Below are positions 1-7,759 of a stretch of 24,151 bases of DNA, piece by piece. Each line of letters opens with the position of its first letter. The first letter of the stretch is position 1. The notes below the pieces were generated by a model. The model saw only the letters and a list, made by a program, of their open reading frames with translations, had not been told where the DNA came from and made no database searches. Source of the DNA: Croceibacterium_A sp964439725 (GTDB taxonomy: Bacteria; Pseudomonadota; Alphaproteobacteria; Sphingomonadales; Sphingomonadaceae); the NCBI GenBank assembly GCA_964439725.1, contig CAYTPY010000026.1:1-24151 (forward strand), written 5' to 3'. The translations under genes and the position numbers were made by a program.

Positions 1-135
1 ATGAAGCGCACTTTCCAGCCGAGCAACCTCGTCCGCGCCCGCCGGCACGGGTTCTTCGCCCGCAAGGCCACCCCGGGCGGCCGCAAGGTGCTCCGCGCCC
101 GCCGCGCGCGTGGTCGCAAGAAGCTCTGCGCCTGA
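1..135 (+). CDS. rpmH: 50S ribosomal protein L34
   Basis: L34 is a small basic protein of the large ribosomal subunit. The 44 codons start at the first base of the window with ATG and read MKRTFQPSNLVRARRHGF, which is the family's invariant N-terminus, and end RRARGRKKLCA before TGA. The length matches the usual 44-46 residues. It is too short for most ORF callers. The gene leads the conserved rpmH-rnpA-yidD-yidC cluster, and its last 26 bases overlap rnpA in another frame. Its promoter and ribosome binding site lie outside the window. Confidence 0.97.
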   Translation: MKRTFQPSNLVRARRHGFFARKATPGGRKVLRARRARGRKKLCA

Positions 136-520
136 GCTGAGCGAGAGCTCTCCTCCCGTCGCGGTCATCAAGCGCCGCGCGGATTTCGTTGCCGCTAACC
201 GGGGCTTGCGTGTCGCACGTCCCGGTTTCGTGCTTTTGGCCCATCCGAATGGGGGGCTGGGCAAACGCTACGGCGTCACCGTCACCAAAAAGATCGGCAA
301 TGCGGTGGTTCGCAACCGCATGAAGCGCCGCTTCCGGGAGCTGCTCCGTGCCGCGCTGCCCGAACAGGGGCTGCCCGATCACGACCACGTTCTGATCGGC
401 CGCGACGGCGGTATCGAACGCGACTTCGCCCGATTGCGCGTTGAACTTGCCGCAGCGCTTTCTCGCGCTACTGCTGGGAAGGGCGATCCGCCGCGCCATC
501 GCGGCCCGCGTCGCAAGTGA
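110..520 (+). CDS. rnpA: Ribonuclease P protein component
   Basis: This is the protein subunit of RNase P, which helps the catalytic RNA remove 5' leaders from pre-tRNAs. The 136-residue product has the family core: KRRADF near residues 21-26, YGVTVTKKIGNAVVRNR at about 54-70, and the RNR-x-KRR signature at 68-74. The only standard start codon upstream of the conserved core in this frame is GTG at 110, inside rpmH, so the two genes overlap by 26 bases. The result is about 18 extra N-terminal residues rich in Ser and Pro before the conserved part. A CTG at 137 is the only other conceivable start. The stop overlaps the yidD start as GTGA. Confidence 0.93.
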   Translation: MVARSSAPELSESSPPVAVIKRRADFVAANRGLRVARPGFVLLAHPNGGLGKRYGVTVTKKIGNAVVRNRMKRRFRELLRAALPEQGLPDHDHVLIGRDGGIERDFARLRVELAAALSRATAGKGDPPRHRGPRRK

Positions 521-726
521 GGCGCGTGCTCATTCTCATAGCCCGCGCTTGGCAGCTTGGTCCCTCGCGCGTGCTACCGCCAACCTGTCGCTACCAGCCC
601 TCGTGCAGCGAATACGCTATCGAAGCGCTGCAGAAGCACGGCGCGATCAAGGGTGGATGGATCGCGGCCAAGCGGCTAATGCGCTGCCACCCATGGGGGG
701 GCCATGGCTACGACCCCGTGCCCTGA
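517..726 (+). CDS. yidD: Membrane protein insertion efficiency factor YidD
   Basis: YidD is a small membrane-associated protein that aids insertion of inner-membrane proteins together with YidC. The 69 residues show both family signatures: CRYQPSCSEYA at 24-34 and RCHPWGGHGYDPVP at 56-69, with an amphipathic N-terminus (VLILIARAWQLG). It starts at a GTG that shares four bases (GTGA) with the rnpA stop, which suggests coupled translation. yidC follows 34 bases later, the usual order for this cluster. Confidence 0.95.
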   Translation: MRRVLILIARAWQLGPSRVLPPTCRYQPSCSEYAIEALQKHGAIKGGWIAAKRLMRCHPWGGHGYDPVP

Positions 727-750
727 AGGGGGCGCCTGTTAATCTCACGT

Positions 751-754
751 AGGA
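751..754 (+). promoter_or_regulatory. Ribosome binding site for the yidC TTG start
   Basis: AGGA lies six bases before the TTG at 761. No ATG or GTG in this frame precedes the hydrophobic first segment of YidC, so this site supports the rare start codon. Confidence 0.6.
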
Positions 755-760
755 TCGATC

Positions 761-2509
761 TTGGATAACCAGCGCAACATTATCGTCGCCGTCGTGCTGT
801 GCCTGGCACTGATGCTCGGCTTCGACCTTGTGATGGGCCAGCTCTACCCACAGCCGGCACCAAGCGAGCGGGTCACTACCCAGGCCGACACACCGACGCA
901 GCAGGTCGCGATCGAGAGCGGCGCAGCGGCGGTGGCCGCCCAGCGCCGCGATCTGACCACCGCGCTGGCCACTACGGAGCGCATCGCCATCGACGCTCCG
1001 GAAGTTGCCGGGTCGGTCAACCCAGTGGGAGCGCGCATAGACGACATCGTGCTCAAGAAGCACCGTCAGACGGTGGACGAGGACAGCGGCCCGGTGCGGC
1101 TATTCTCGCCCGACGGTACACCTGCGCAGCAGTTCGCGCAGTTCGGCTGGGTCGGCGAAGGCGTGCGCTTGCCCGACGCGCAGACGGTTTGGCAGACCGA
1201 AGGCGAGCGGCTTGCGCCCGGAAGCCCGGTGACGCTCACGTGGGACAACGGTGAAGGGCAGCTCTTCACCCTGCGCTTCGCGGTTGATGAATTTTACATG
1301 CTCACCGTCGACCAGACAGTTGCCAACGCCGGGCAGGGTTCAATCGCAGTTCGGCCGTACGCCTTCATCAATCGCACCGACCGCACGGCCAGTCCGGACA
1401 CGTTCAACGTCCATTCCGGCCCGATCGGACTGTTCAGCGACGCGGTGAACTTCGATTGGGATTACGACGACGTCGACGATGAAGGTGCCGTGACCCCGGA
1501 AGGTCGCACCGGGTGGATCGGCTTCACCGACATCTACTGGTTTTCGGCTTTGATCCCCGACGATCGGGCACGGGCGGAAGGCAACTTCCGGGCGCTCGGC
1601 GACCGCTTCTACAGGGCGGACCTGCTCTACGAACCGGTGACCGTTCAGGCCGGGCGCCAGGTCACGCAAACCACACGGCTGTTCGCCGGCGCCAAGGAAA
1701 GCACGGTCCTCGATCACTACGAAGAGGCCGGTGTTTCGAAGTTCGGGCTCGCGATCGACTGGGGCTGGTTCCGTTGGTTCATGTACCCGATCTTCTGGCT
1801 GTTGAAGCAGCTCTTCGAGCTGACGCAGAACTTCGGCGTGGCAATCATCCTGCTCACCGTGGTGGTACGCGCGGTGCTGTTCCCGATCGCCCAGAAGCAG
1901 TTCGCCTCGATGGCGCAGATGCGGGCGGTGCAGCCGAAAATGAAGGCGCTGCAAGAGCGGTACAAGGACGACAAGCCGCGCCTGCAGCAGGAGATGGCCA
2001 AGCTCTACAAGGAAGAGAAGGTCAATCCGCTCGCCGGTTGCTTGCCGATCTTCCTCCAGATCCCGATTTTCTTCGCGCTCTACAAGGTGCTGCTGATTGC
2101 GATCGAGATGCGGCACCAGCCATTCGTGCTGTGGCTGGAGGATCTGTCGGCTCAGGATCCGGCGACGATCCTCAACCTGTTCGGCCTGCTGCCGTTCACG
2201 CCGCCCAGCTTCCTGGCGATCGGCATCCTCGCCGTCTTGCTGGGTCTTACCATGTGGCTGCAGTTCAAGCTCAACCCTGCACCAATGGATCCCATTCAGC
2301 AGCAGGTTTTCCTGATCATGCCTTGGGTGCTGATGTTCGTCATGGCGCCTTTCGCGGCCGGCTTGCTGCTGTACTGGATTACTTCCAACATCCTGACACT
2401 GGCACAGCAGAAGTACCTCTATTCGAGGCACCCGCAGCTCAAGGCGCAAGCGGAAAAGGAAGCTTCTGAGAAGGCTAAGGCCGCCGAGCGTGAGAAGGGG
2501 AACGGGTGA
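761..2509 (+). CDS. yidC: Membrane protein insertase YidC
   Basis: YidC inserts and folds inner-membrane proteins, alone or with SecYEG. The 582-residue protein has the Gram-negative layout: a first membrane segment at about residues 7-26, a large periplasmic P1 domain (about 30-325), then the conserved insertase core. The core includes FGVAIILLTVVVRAVLFP with the groove arginine at 370, PLAGCLPIFLQIPIFFALYK at 423-442, and further membrane segments at about 483-500 and 516-545. A charged Lys/Glu-rich tail (about 560-582) is typical for ribosome contact. The start is TTG, preceded by AGGA. The stop overlaps engB as GTGA. Confidence 0.97.
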   Translation: MDNQRNIIVAVVLCLALMLGFDLVMGQLYPQPAPSERVTTQADTPTQQVAIESGAAAVAAQRRDLTTALATTERIAIDAPEVAGSVNPVGARIDDIVLKKHRQTVDEDSGPVRLFSPDGTPAQQFAQFGWVGEGVRLPDAQTVWQTEGERLAPGSPVTLTWDNGEGQLFTLRFAVDEFYMLTVDQTVANAGQGSIAVRPYAFINRTDRTASPDTFNVHSGPIGLFSDAVNFDWDYDDVDDEGAVTPEGRTGWIGFTDIYWFSALIPDDRARAEGNFRALGDRFYRADLLYEPVTVQAGRQVTQTTRLFAGAKESTVLDHYEEAGVSKFGLAIDWGWFRWFMYPIFWLLKQLFELTQNFGVAIILLTVVVRAVLFPIAQKQFASMAQMRAVQPKMKALQERYKDDKPRLQQEMAKLYKEEKVNPLAGCLPIFLQIPIFFALYKVLLIAIEMRHQPFVLWLEDLSAQDPATILNLFGLLPFTPPSFLAIGILAVLLGLTMWLQFKLNPAPMDPIQQQVFLIMPWVLMFVMAPFAAGLLLYWITSNILTLAQQKYLYSRHPQLKAQAEKEASEKAKAAEREKGNG

Positions 2510-3144
2510 GCGAGGACGACCCGCTGATCGAAGAAGCGCGCCGCCTGTTTTCCGGGCGGGTCGAGTTTCTCCTTTCCGCTCCTTCGCTGGACTTCTTGCC
2601 GGACGGCGACTTCCCCGAGGTCGCTTTCGCCGGGCGCTCCAACGTTGGCAAGAGTTCGCTGATCAACGCGGTGACCGGCCGCAAGGCCATAGCGCGCGCC
2701 TCGGTCACCCCGGGACGAACGCAGGAACTCAACTTCTTCGAAGTGGGGCGACCAACGCGCCTCCGGCTGGTCGATATGCCGGGCTATGGCTTCGCCAAGG
2801 CTCCGGTGAAAGTGGTCGAACGCTGGCGGCGCTTGGTTCGCGATTTCCTGCGCGGCCGCCAGTCACTGCGCCGCACCCTGGTCCTCATCGACAGTCGTCA
2901 CGGCATCAAGCCGCCCGACGAAGAGATGATGAAGATGCTGGACGAGGCGGCAGTAGGATATCGGCTGGTCCTGACCAAGGCCGACAAAGTGAAGGCAAGC
3001 GAACTTTCAGCGACGCTAACTTCGGTTGAAGCACAGGCGCGCAAGCATGTCGCCGCTTATCCGGTAATCCACGTCACCAGCGCCGAAAAGGGTATGGGCA
3101 TCCCCGAACTCCGCGCCGCGATAGTGGGCGACGCGCTGGCCTAA
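2506..3144 (+). CDS. engB: Ribosome biogenesis GTP-binding protein EngB (YihA/YsxC)
   Basis: EngB is a small TRAFAC GTPase needed for late assembly of the 50S subunit. The 212 residues carry all the G motifs: P-loop GRSNVGKS at 43-50, G2 TPGRTQ at 68-73, G3 DMPGYG at 90-95, G4 TKAD at 157-160 and G5 TSA at 191-193. Length and order fit the family. The GTG start overlaps the yidC stop by four bases, so its translation is probably coupled. The stop codon overlaps the stop of the convergent phosphatase gene. Confidence 0.96.
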   Translation: MSEDDPLIEEARRLFSGRVEFLLSAPSLDFLPDGDFPEVAFAGRSNVGKSSLINAVTGRKAIARASVTPGRTQELNFFEVGRPTRLRLVDMPGYGFAKAPVKVVERWRRLVRDFLRGRQSLRRTLVLIDSRHGIKPPDEEMMKMLDEAAVGYRLVLTKADKVKASELSATLTSVEAQARKHVAAYPVIHVTSAEKGMGIPELRAAIVGDALA

Positions 3145-3899
3145 CCGCGCGCGGCGACCATGGCGTCAGGCTCGTCCGTCACCGGCGTGTGCTCCGCTTC
3201 GAGTGGCGCGGTAACGTTGTAGGCGTGCAAAGCCAGGCCGCCGTCCTTCCCGCCCTGCGGATCGAAGCGATACTCAGTGACCCCGCAATTGCTGACGTCG
3301 GCCTCGCGGTCGATGGCCAGGATTTCCTCTTCAGATAACCCTTCGATGATATAGCGCAGGCACAGCACCACCACCTGATGCGCCACGATCAGCACGCGCC
3401 TCTCGCCATAATGCAGCGAGACGGTATCGAGCAACGAGCGCAGCCGCAGGATGACGTCACACCAGCTCTCCCCGCCGGGCGGTCGGTGGTAGAATTTGCC
3501 CAACAGCTTGCGAAACTCGGCCTGCTGCGGTTCGATGTGGCCGACGCCACTGGTGGTGAGCCCATCGAGGACGCCAAACTCCTTTTCCCGAAGGCGCTCG
3601 TCGCAGCAGATGCGCTCGCTGGGCTCACAGCCGCCGTGTTCCCGGAAGATCTCCGCAGTCTGCCGCGCGCGTACGTAGGGAGAGGCGAGTAGAACGTCCG
3701 GTCTGTCAGGCCGCGCCGCGAACCACTTCCCTAAGGCTGCCGATTGCTCTCGCCCCAGCGGCGACAAGGGAACATCGACATCCCGCGACTGCAGAGCGAT
3801 TCTATGCAGGCCTTGCGCTTGCGCTTCGTCGCGCGCGACGTTGCCGGCGCTCTGGCCGTGACGAACGATCCAGAGAGTGGAGGGCCATGTCTTTACCAT
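3141..3899 (-). CDS. Histidine phosphatase family protein (phosphoglycerate mutase-like)
   Basis: The protein belongs to the branched histidine phosphatase superfamily, whose members use a phosphohistidine intermediate. The RHG motif is at residues 13-15 (LWIVRHGQSAGN), a conserved arginine sits in SPYVRARQTA at about 78, the acidic residue is in LREKEFG at about 105-107, and the second histidine is in IVAHQ at 174. The substrate cannot be told from sequence. I chose the ATG at 3899. A TTG at 3911 would add four residues, but the GAGG upstream is only one base away from it. The gene is divergent from the SDR gene and converges on engB with overlapping stop codons. Confidence 0.88.
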   Translation of the reverse strand: MVKTWPSTLWIVRHGQSAGNVARDEAQAQGLHRIALQSRDVDVPLSPLGREQSAALGKWFAARPDRPDVLLASPYVRARQTAEIFREHGGCEPSERICCDERLREKEFGVLDGLTTSGVGHIEPQQAEFRKLLGKFYHRPPGGESWCDVILRLRSLLDTVSLHYGERRVLIVAHQVVVLCLRYIIEGLSEEEILAIDREADVSNCGVTEYRFDPQGGKDGGLALHAYNVTAPLEAEHTPVTDEPDAMVAARG

Positions 3900-3929
3900 T
3901 GTTTTAGACAAGCCTCACCGTGCCGGACT

Positions 3930-3950
3930 GGTTCCATTGGCAACGGAACC
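3930..3950. promoter_or_regulatory. Near-perfect dyad in a divergent intergenic region (candidate operator)
   Basis: The 21 bases form GGTTCC-A-TTG-G-CAA-C-GGAACC, a dyad with ten-base half sites and a single mismatched pair around one central base. It lies between the divergently transcribed phosphatase and SDR genes, about 30 bases from the first start and 54 from the second. This is where an operator would be expected. No regulator gene is adjacent, so the assignment is inference. Confidence 0.4.
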
Positions 3951-4003
3951 CATCGCTCCACCCGCCATTCGGATAAGGGGGGGCATCATGGAGATAGCGG
4001 CAA

Positions 4004-4753
4004 ATGCGGGACTTCGAAGGCAAGACGGCAATCGTTACCGGCGCGGGCTCGGGTATCGGCGAGGCAGTTGCGCTGGGTTTGGCGCGACGCGGCGCGCGGG
4101 TCCTCGCGACCGACGTCAACGAAGAGGCGGCCGAGCGAGTGGTCGAAGCCATCGAACGAGCCGGCGAGCAAGGCGCCGCGATGAAGCATGACGTGGCCTC
4201 TGCCGAAGCGGCCGAAGCAGCCGTCAAGCTCGCTGAAGAGCGCTTCGGCGCGTTGCATCTGGCGGTCAACAACGCCGGCGTCGGCGGCGATATAAGCCCC
4301 GTTGCCGATTACGGCATCGACGCCTGGCGCAAGGTGATCGACATCAATCTCAACGGCGTGTTCTACGGAATGAAGTACCAGATTGCCGCCATTGAGCGCG
4401 CCGGCGGTGGAGCGATCGTCAACATGGCATCAATCCTCGGATCCGTCGGCGCGGCGAACTCCGCCGCCTATGTCGCGGCCAAGCACGGCGTGCTTGGGCT
4501 GACGAAAACAGCTGCGTTGGAATATGCTAGCCGAGGCATCAGGATCAACGCCGTGGGGCCAGGTTACATCGACACCCCCCTGCTCGAAGCGCTTGAAGAC
4601 GAAGCACGCGCGGCGCTGGTCGGCCTGCATCCAGTCGGCCGTCTCGGCTCGGCGGAGGAAGTGGCCGAAATGACCCTGTTCCTGCTGTCGGAGCGCGCCT
4701 CCTTCGTCAGTGGCAGCTACCACCTCGTCGACGGTGGCTACACGGCGCAATGA
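4004..4753 (+). CDS. SDR family NAD(P)-dependent oxidoreductase
   Basis: This is a classical short-chain dehydrogenase/reductase of 249 residues. It has the cofactor motif TGAGSGIG at 12-19, an aspartate at about 37 (VLATDVNE) that usually means NAD(H) preference, NNAG at 89-92, the catalytic serine in NMASILGS at about 143, YVAAK with Tyr156 and Lys160, and the GPG turn at 185-187. The substrate cannot be predicted. The ATG is preceded by GGAG at about 3990-3993. Downstream, after 72 bases, lies a glutathione S-transferase gene on the same strand. Confidence 0.93.
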   Translation: MRDFEGKTAIVTGAGSGIGEAVALGLARRGARVLATDVNEEAAERVVEAIERAGEQGAAMKHDVASAEAAEAAVKLAEERFGALHLAVNNAGVGGDISPVADYGIDAWRKVIDINLNGVFYGMKYQIAAIERAGGGAIVNMASILGSVGAANSAAYVAAKHGVLGLTKTAALEYASRGIRINAVGPGYIDTPLLEALEDEARAALVGLHPVGRLGSAEEVAEMTLFLLSERASFVSGSYHLVDGGYTAQ

Positions 4754-4825
4754 CGCTGTTCACCCTCGACACACATTGGCTGAACGCCTAGGTCCGCAGG
4801 CGAAGGGCAACGGGGTGCGCATCGC

Positions 4826-5482
4826 GTGAAGCTGATCATCGGCAACAAGAACTACTCCAGCTGGTCGTTGCGCGGTTGGCTGGCAGCCAAGCAATCCGGC
4901 CTCTCTTTCGAGGCGCTGACAGTGCATATCGACGGCGACGACTGGCAGGCCGTGAAGAAGCACGAAGGCGACTTCCAGCCATCGGCAGGCAAAGTGCCGG
5001 TGCTGTGGGACGGCGATGTCGTCGTGTGGGATTCGCTGGCGATCCTCGAATACCTCGCGGACAAAGTCGGGCGCGACCGCTTCTGGCCCAAGGACGATGC
5101 CGCACGCGGGATGGCTCGCGCGATGGTTGCGGAAATGCACAGTTCATACCTCGCGCTGCGGCGGCTGTTCCCGATGAACATCCGCAGGCGCATTTCCGTC
5201 GATCTGACCGACGAAGCCCGCGCGGACATCGTGCGTATCCTCGGGCTCTGGGCCGAAGCGCGCGCCCGGTTCGGCAAGGGCGGCCCGTTCCTGTTCGGCA
5301 CCTTCAGCGCTGCGGACATCTTCTACGCGCCCATCGTCACTCGCTTCATGACGTACGGCGTCGGAGTGCCGGGCTTCGCGCAGGCCTACATGCAGGCTGT
5401 CTGGGAGCATCCCTGGATGCAGGAGTGGATCCTGGCCGCCGAAGACGAGCAATGGGTGATCGAGCAGTTCGAGGTCGCCTGA
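4826..5482 (+). CDS. Glutathione S-transferase family protein
   Basis: This 218-residue cytosolic GST-like protein has an N-terminal thioredoxin fold: LIIGNKNYSSWSLRGWLA, with a serine-rich active-site loop at about 10-14, then KVPVLWDGDVVVWDSLAILEYLA containing the cis-proline (VPVL) and the Glu/Asp-Ser glutathione contact. A helical C-terminal domain follows, with the N-capping motif GPFLFGTFSAADIFYAPIV. Its substrate is unknown; members act in detoxification or stress. The start is GTG with GGGG about ten bases upstream. The dapE GTG follows four bases after the stop, so the two are probably cotranscribed. Confidence 0.9.
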   Translation: MKLIIGNKNYSSWSLRGWLAAKQSGLSFEALTVHIDGDDWQAVKKHEGDFQPSAGKVPVLWDGDVVVWDSLAILEYLADKVGRDRFWPKDDAARGMARAMVAEMHSSYLALRRLFPMNIRRRISVDLTDEARADIVRILGLWAEARARFGKGGPFLFGTFSAADIFYAPIVTRFMTYGVGVPGFAQAYMQAVWEHPWMQEWILAAEDEQWVIEQFEVA

Positions 5483-5486
5483 GCCC

Positions 5487-6434
5487 GTGAACGCGGTCGA
5501 CCTCGCCGAACGGCTGATCGCCTGCGAGAGCATAACGCCGGCGCGTGGGCCGGTGTTCGATGCCCTGGAAGAAATGCTGACGCCCCTCGGCTTCGAAGTA
5601 GACCGTTTCGTGGCCGGTGAGGCGCCCGAGGAACCTGTCGAAAACTTGTTCGCGATCCGCCACGGCCCGGTGGGTTCGCGCCACTTCGCTTTTGCAGGCC
5701 ACCTCGACGTGGTGCCTCCCGGGGGAGGATGGACCGGCGAGCCGTTCGATCCCCAGCGCCGCTCGGAGCCTGGCGGCGACTTGCTCTACGGGCGCGGCAC
5801 TGTCGACATGAAAGGGGCGATCGCTGCGATGGTTGCGGCGCTGGAGGGCATGACTGCCGACGCCGGCACGGTAAGCTTCATCATCACCGGCGACGAGGAG
5901 GGGCCGGCGGTTCATGGCACGCGCGCACTGATCGACCGCATGCGCGCGCGGCGCGAGATTCCGGACTTCTGTCTCGTGGGGGAGCCGACTTCGGTCGACC
6001 GCTTGGGTGACATGATGAAGATCGGCCGGCGCGGCTCGGTGAACATCTTTCTCGAAGTCGAGGGCACGCAAGGGCATGTGGCCTACCCGCATTTGGCCGA
6101 CAATCCNNNNNNNNNNNNNNNNNNNNNNNNNNNNNNNNNNNNNNNNNNNNNNNNNNNNNNNNNNNNNNNNNNNNNNNNNNNNNNNNNNNNNNNNNNNNNN
6201 NNNNNNGTGGCCGCGGCCGTGGAAGCCGAGACGGGCCTCCGGCCGGAAGCTTCGACCACCGGCGGCACCTCCGACGCCCGCTTCCTTCGCGAGCTTTGCC
6301 CGGTGATCGAATTCGGGCTGCTCAACGCAACGATGCACAAGGCGGACGAAGCCGTGGCGATCGACGACCTAGAGGCGCTGGCGAGGATCTATCGCCGCAT
6401 AGCGCGGGCCGCGCTCTCAGGAGAGCAGCTCTGA
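5487..6434 (+). CDS. dapE: Succinyl-diaminopimelate desuccinylase (interrupted by an assembly gap)
   Basis: DapE removes succinate from N-succinyl-LL-diaminopimelate in the lysine and peptidoglycan-precursor pathway. It is a two-zinc M20 peptidase-like enzyme. Visible ligands and catalytic residues are H72 and D74 (AGHLDVVPPG), D107 (GRGTVDMKGA), E137-E138 (GDEEGP) and E166 (VGEPTS), plus the C-terminal histidine in NATMHK. The middle, after HVAYPHLADNP, is replaced by 100 N. Compared with E. coli DapE as I recall it, about 100 residues of the dimerisation domain are missing, so the true gene should be about 200 bp longer. The frame is open on both sides of the gap. The start is GTG. The gene is likely intact in the organism. 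Confidence 0.93.
   Translation: MNAVDLAERLIACESITPARGPVFDALEEMLTPLGFEVDRFVAGEAPEEPVENLFAIRHGPVGSRHFAFAGHLDVVPPGGGWTGEPFDPQRRSEPGGDLLYGRGTVDMKGAIAAMVAALEGMTADAGTVSFIITGDEEGPAVHGTRALIDRMRARREIPDFCLVGEPTSVDRLGDMMKIGRRGSVNIFLEVEGTQGHVAYPHLADNXXXXXXXXXXXXXXXXXXXXXXXXXXXXXXXXXXVAAAVEAETGLRPEASTTGGTSDARFLRELCPVIEFGLLNATMHKADEAVAIDDLEALARIYRRIARAALSGEQL
6107..6206. other. Assembly gap of 100 N
   Basis: There are exactly 100 undetermined bases, the conventional placeholder for a gap of unknown length. It sits inside dapE and joins two contigs whose dapE halves match the expected order and frame. Confidence 0.99.
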
Positions 6435-6451
6435 GCACCGACGCAGAAGAC

Positions 6452-7759
6452 ATGGCCCGGCGGTCAGCGCCGACCGGCCACGGCCGATTGCAATGGCGCA
6501 TCCTGATCGGCTTTCTCAGCGGGTTAGGCCTCGGCCTGATCGCCTACACCATCGCCCGCGACGCCGTGTGGGTCGATTGGCTGGTCACATATGTTACCGG
6601 ACCCATCGGCCAGATCTTCCTGCGGCTGCTGTTCATGCTGGTGCTGCCGCTGCTGTTCGCGGCGCTTGTGGTCGGCATCTCGGAGATGGGGGAAATCCGC
6701 GCCCTCAAGCGGATCGGCCTCAGGACCCTGGCCTATACGGTGGTCGTTTCCAGCATCGCGGTGGCGATTTCGCTCGCTCTGGTGAACCTGCTGCAGCCAG
6801 GCGCCGGAGTCGACCCGGTCGCTGCTCGTGAATTGCTGGCTCAAGGCGCCGAGGGCGCGCGTAGTATCGTCCAGGCCTCGGCCGAGAGCCAGGCGGGCAT
6901 GAATGCGCTCGTCGCGATCGTCCCCAGCAATGTCGTTCTGGCGATGTCGAACAACGACATCCTGGCGGTGATGTTCTTCGCGCTGGCTTTCGGCGTCGGC
7001 CTACTTCTGGTCCAGACCCCGCGCACTGCACAGCTCAAGGATGCGATCGAGGGCCTCTTCGAGGTCGCGATGAAGCTGATCGGCCTCGTCATCCAGCTCG
7101 CACCGATCGCGATCTTCTGCTTCATGTTCAACTTGTCGGCGCAGTTCGGCTGGGACCTGCTGTTCAAGCTCGCGGCGTTCGTCGGCGTGGTGCTGCTCGC
7201 GCTCGGCATCCAGATGTTCGGCGTCTTCCCCGCTTTGCTGCGGGTTATCGGCCGCAAGAGCCCGATCGCCTTCTTCCGCGAGACGCGCGAAGCCAGCGTG
7301 ATGGCATTCGCGACGGCGAGTTCGAACGCCACCTTGCCAACCGCCTTGCGCGTCGCCGAGACCCAGCTGCGGTTACCGCCCAAGATCTCACGTTTCGTCC
7401 TGACCATCGGCGCCACCGCCAATCAGAACGGCACCGCGATGTTCGAAGGCGTGACGGTGCTGTTCCTGGCCCAGTTCTTCGGTGTCGATCTGACCCTTGG
7501 CGATCAGATGTTCGTGATGCTGGTTTGTATTCTCGCCGGCATCGGCACCGCCGGCGTGCCTGGGGGCTCGCTGCCGGTGATCGCGCTGATCCTGAACGGG
7601 GTCGGCGTCCCTCCCGAGGGCATCGGCCTCATCCTCGGCGTCGACCGCTTTCTCGACATGTGCCGCACCACGCTCAACGTCGTCGGGGATCTCGTCGCCG
7701 CGCAGGTGATCAGCGCCATCAGCCCCGCAGAAGCGGGTCAGGCTCCCGCGTCGGCGTAG
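6452..7759 (+). CDS. Dicarboxylate/amino acid:cation symporter (DAACS family)
   Basis: This inner-membrane transporter belongs to the GltP/DctA/GltPh family and has 435 residues and multiple hydrophobic segments. The hairpin HP1 serine motif is ASSNATLP (289-296), HP2 is GIGTAGVPGG (363-372), and the last core helix reads DRFLDMCRTTLNVV with D398, D402, R405 and N409. These align with GltPh D390, D394, R397 and N401, and the arginine suggests an acidic substrate. The usual NMDGT motif is NQNGT here (324-328). I chose the ATG at 6452. A CTG at 6431, overlapping the dapE stop and seven bases after AGGAG, is an alternative. The gene is probably cotranscribed with dapE, and its 3' end overlaps the convergent lipoprotein gene by 22 bases. 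Confidence 0.92.
   Translation: MARRSAPTGHGRLQWRILIGFLSGLGLGLIAYTIARDAVWVDWLVTYVTGPIGQIFLRLLFMLVLPLLFAALVVGISEMGEIRALKRIGLRTLAYTVVVSSIAVAISLALVNLLQPGAGVDPVAARELLAQGAEGARSIVQASAESQAGMNALVAIVPSNVVLAMSNNDILAVMFFALAFGVGLLLVQTPRTAQLKDAIEGLFEVAMKLIGLVIQLAPIAIFCFMFNLSAQFGWDLLFKLAAFVGVVLLALGIQMFGVFPALLRVIGRKSPIAFFRETREASVMAFATASSNATLPTALRVAETQLRLPPKISRFVLTIGATANQNGTAMFEGVTVLFLAQFFGVDLTLGDQMFVMLVCILAGIGTAGVPGGSLPVIALILNGVGVPPEGIGLILGVDRFLDMCRTTLNVVGDLVAAQVISAISPAEAGQAPASA

Noticed and set aside
1340..2449. A 369-codon open frame antisense to yidC
   Set aside because: It is rich in Arg, Gln, His and Glu and has no motif; YidC is certain on the plus strand.
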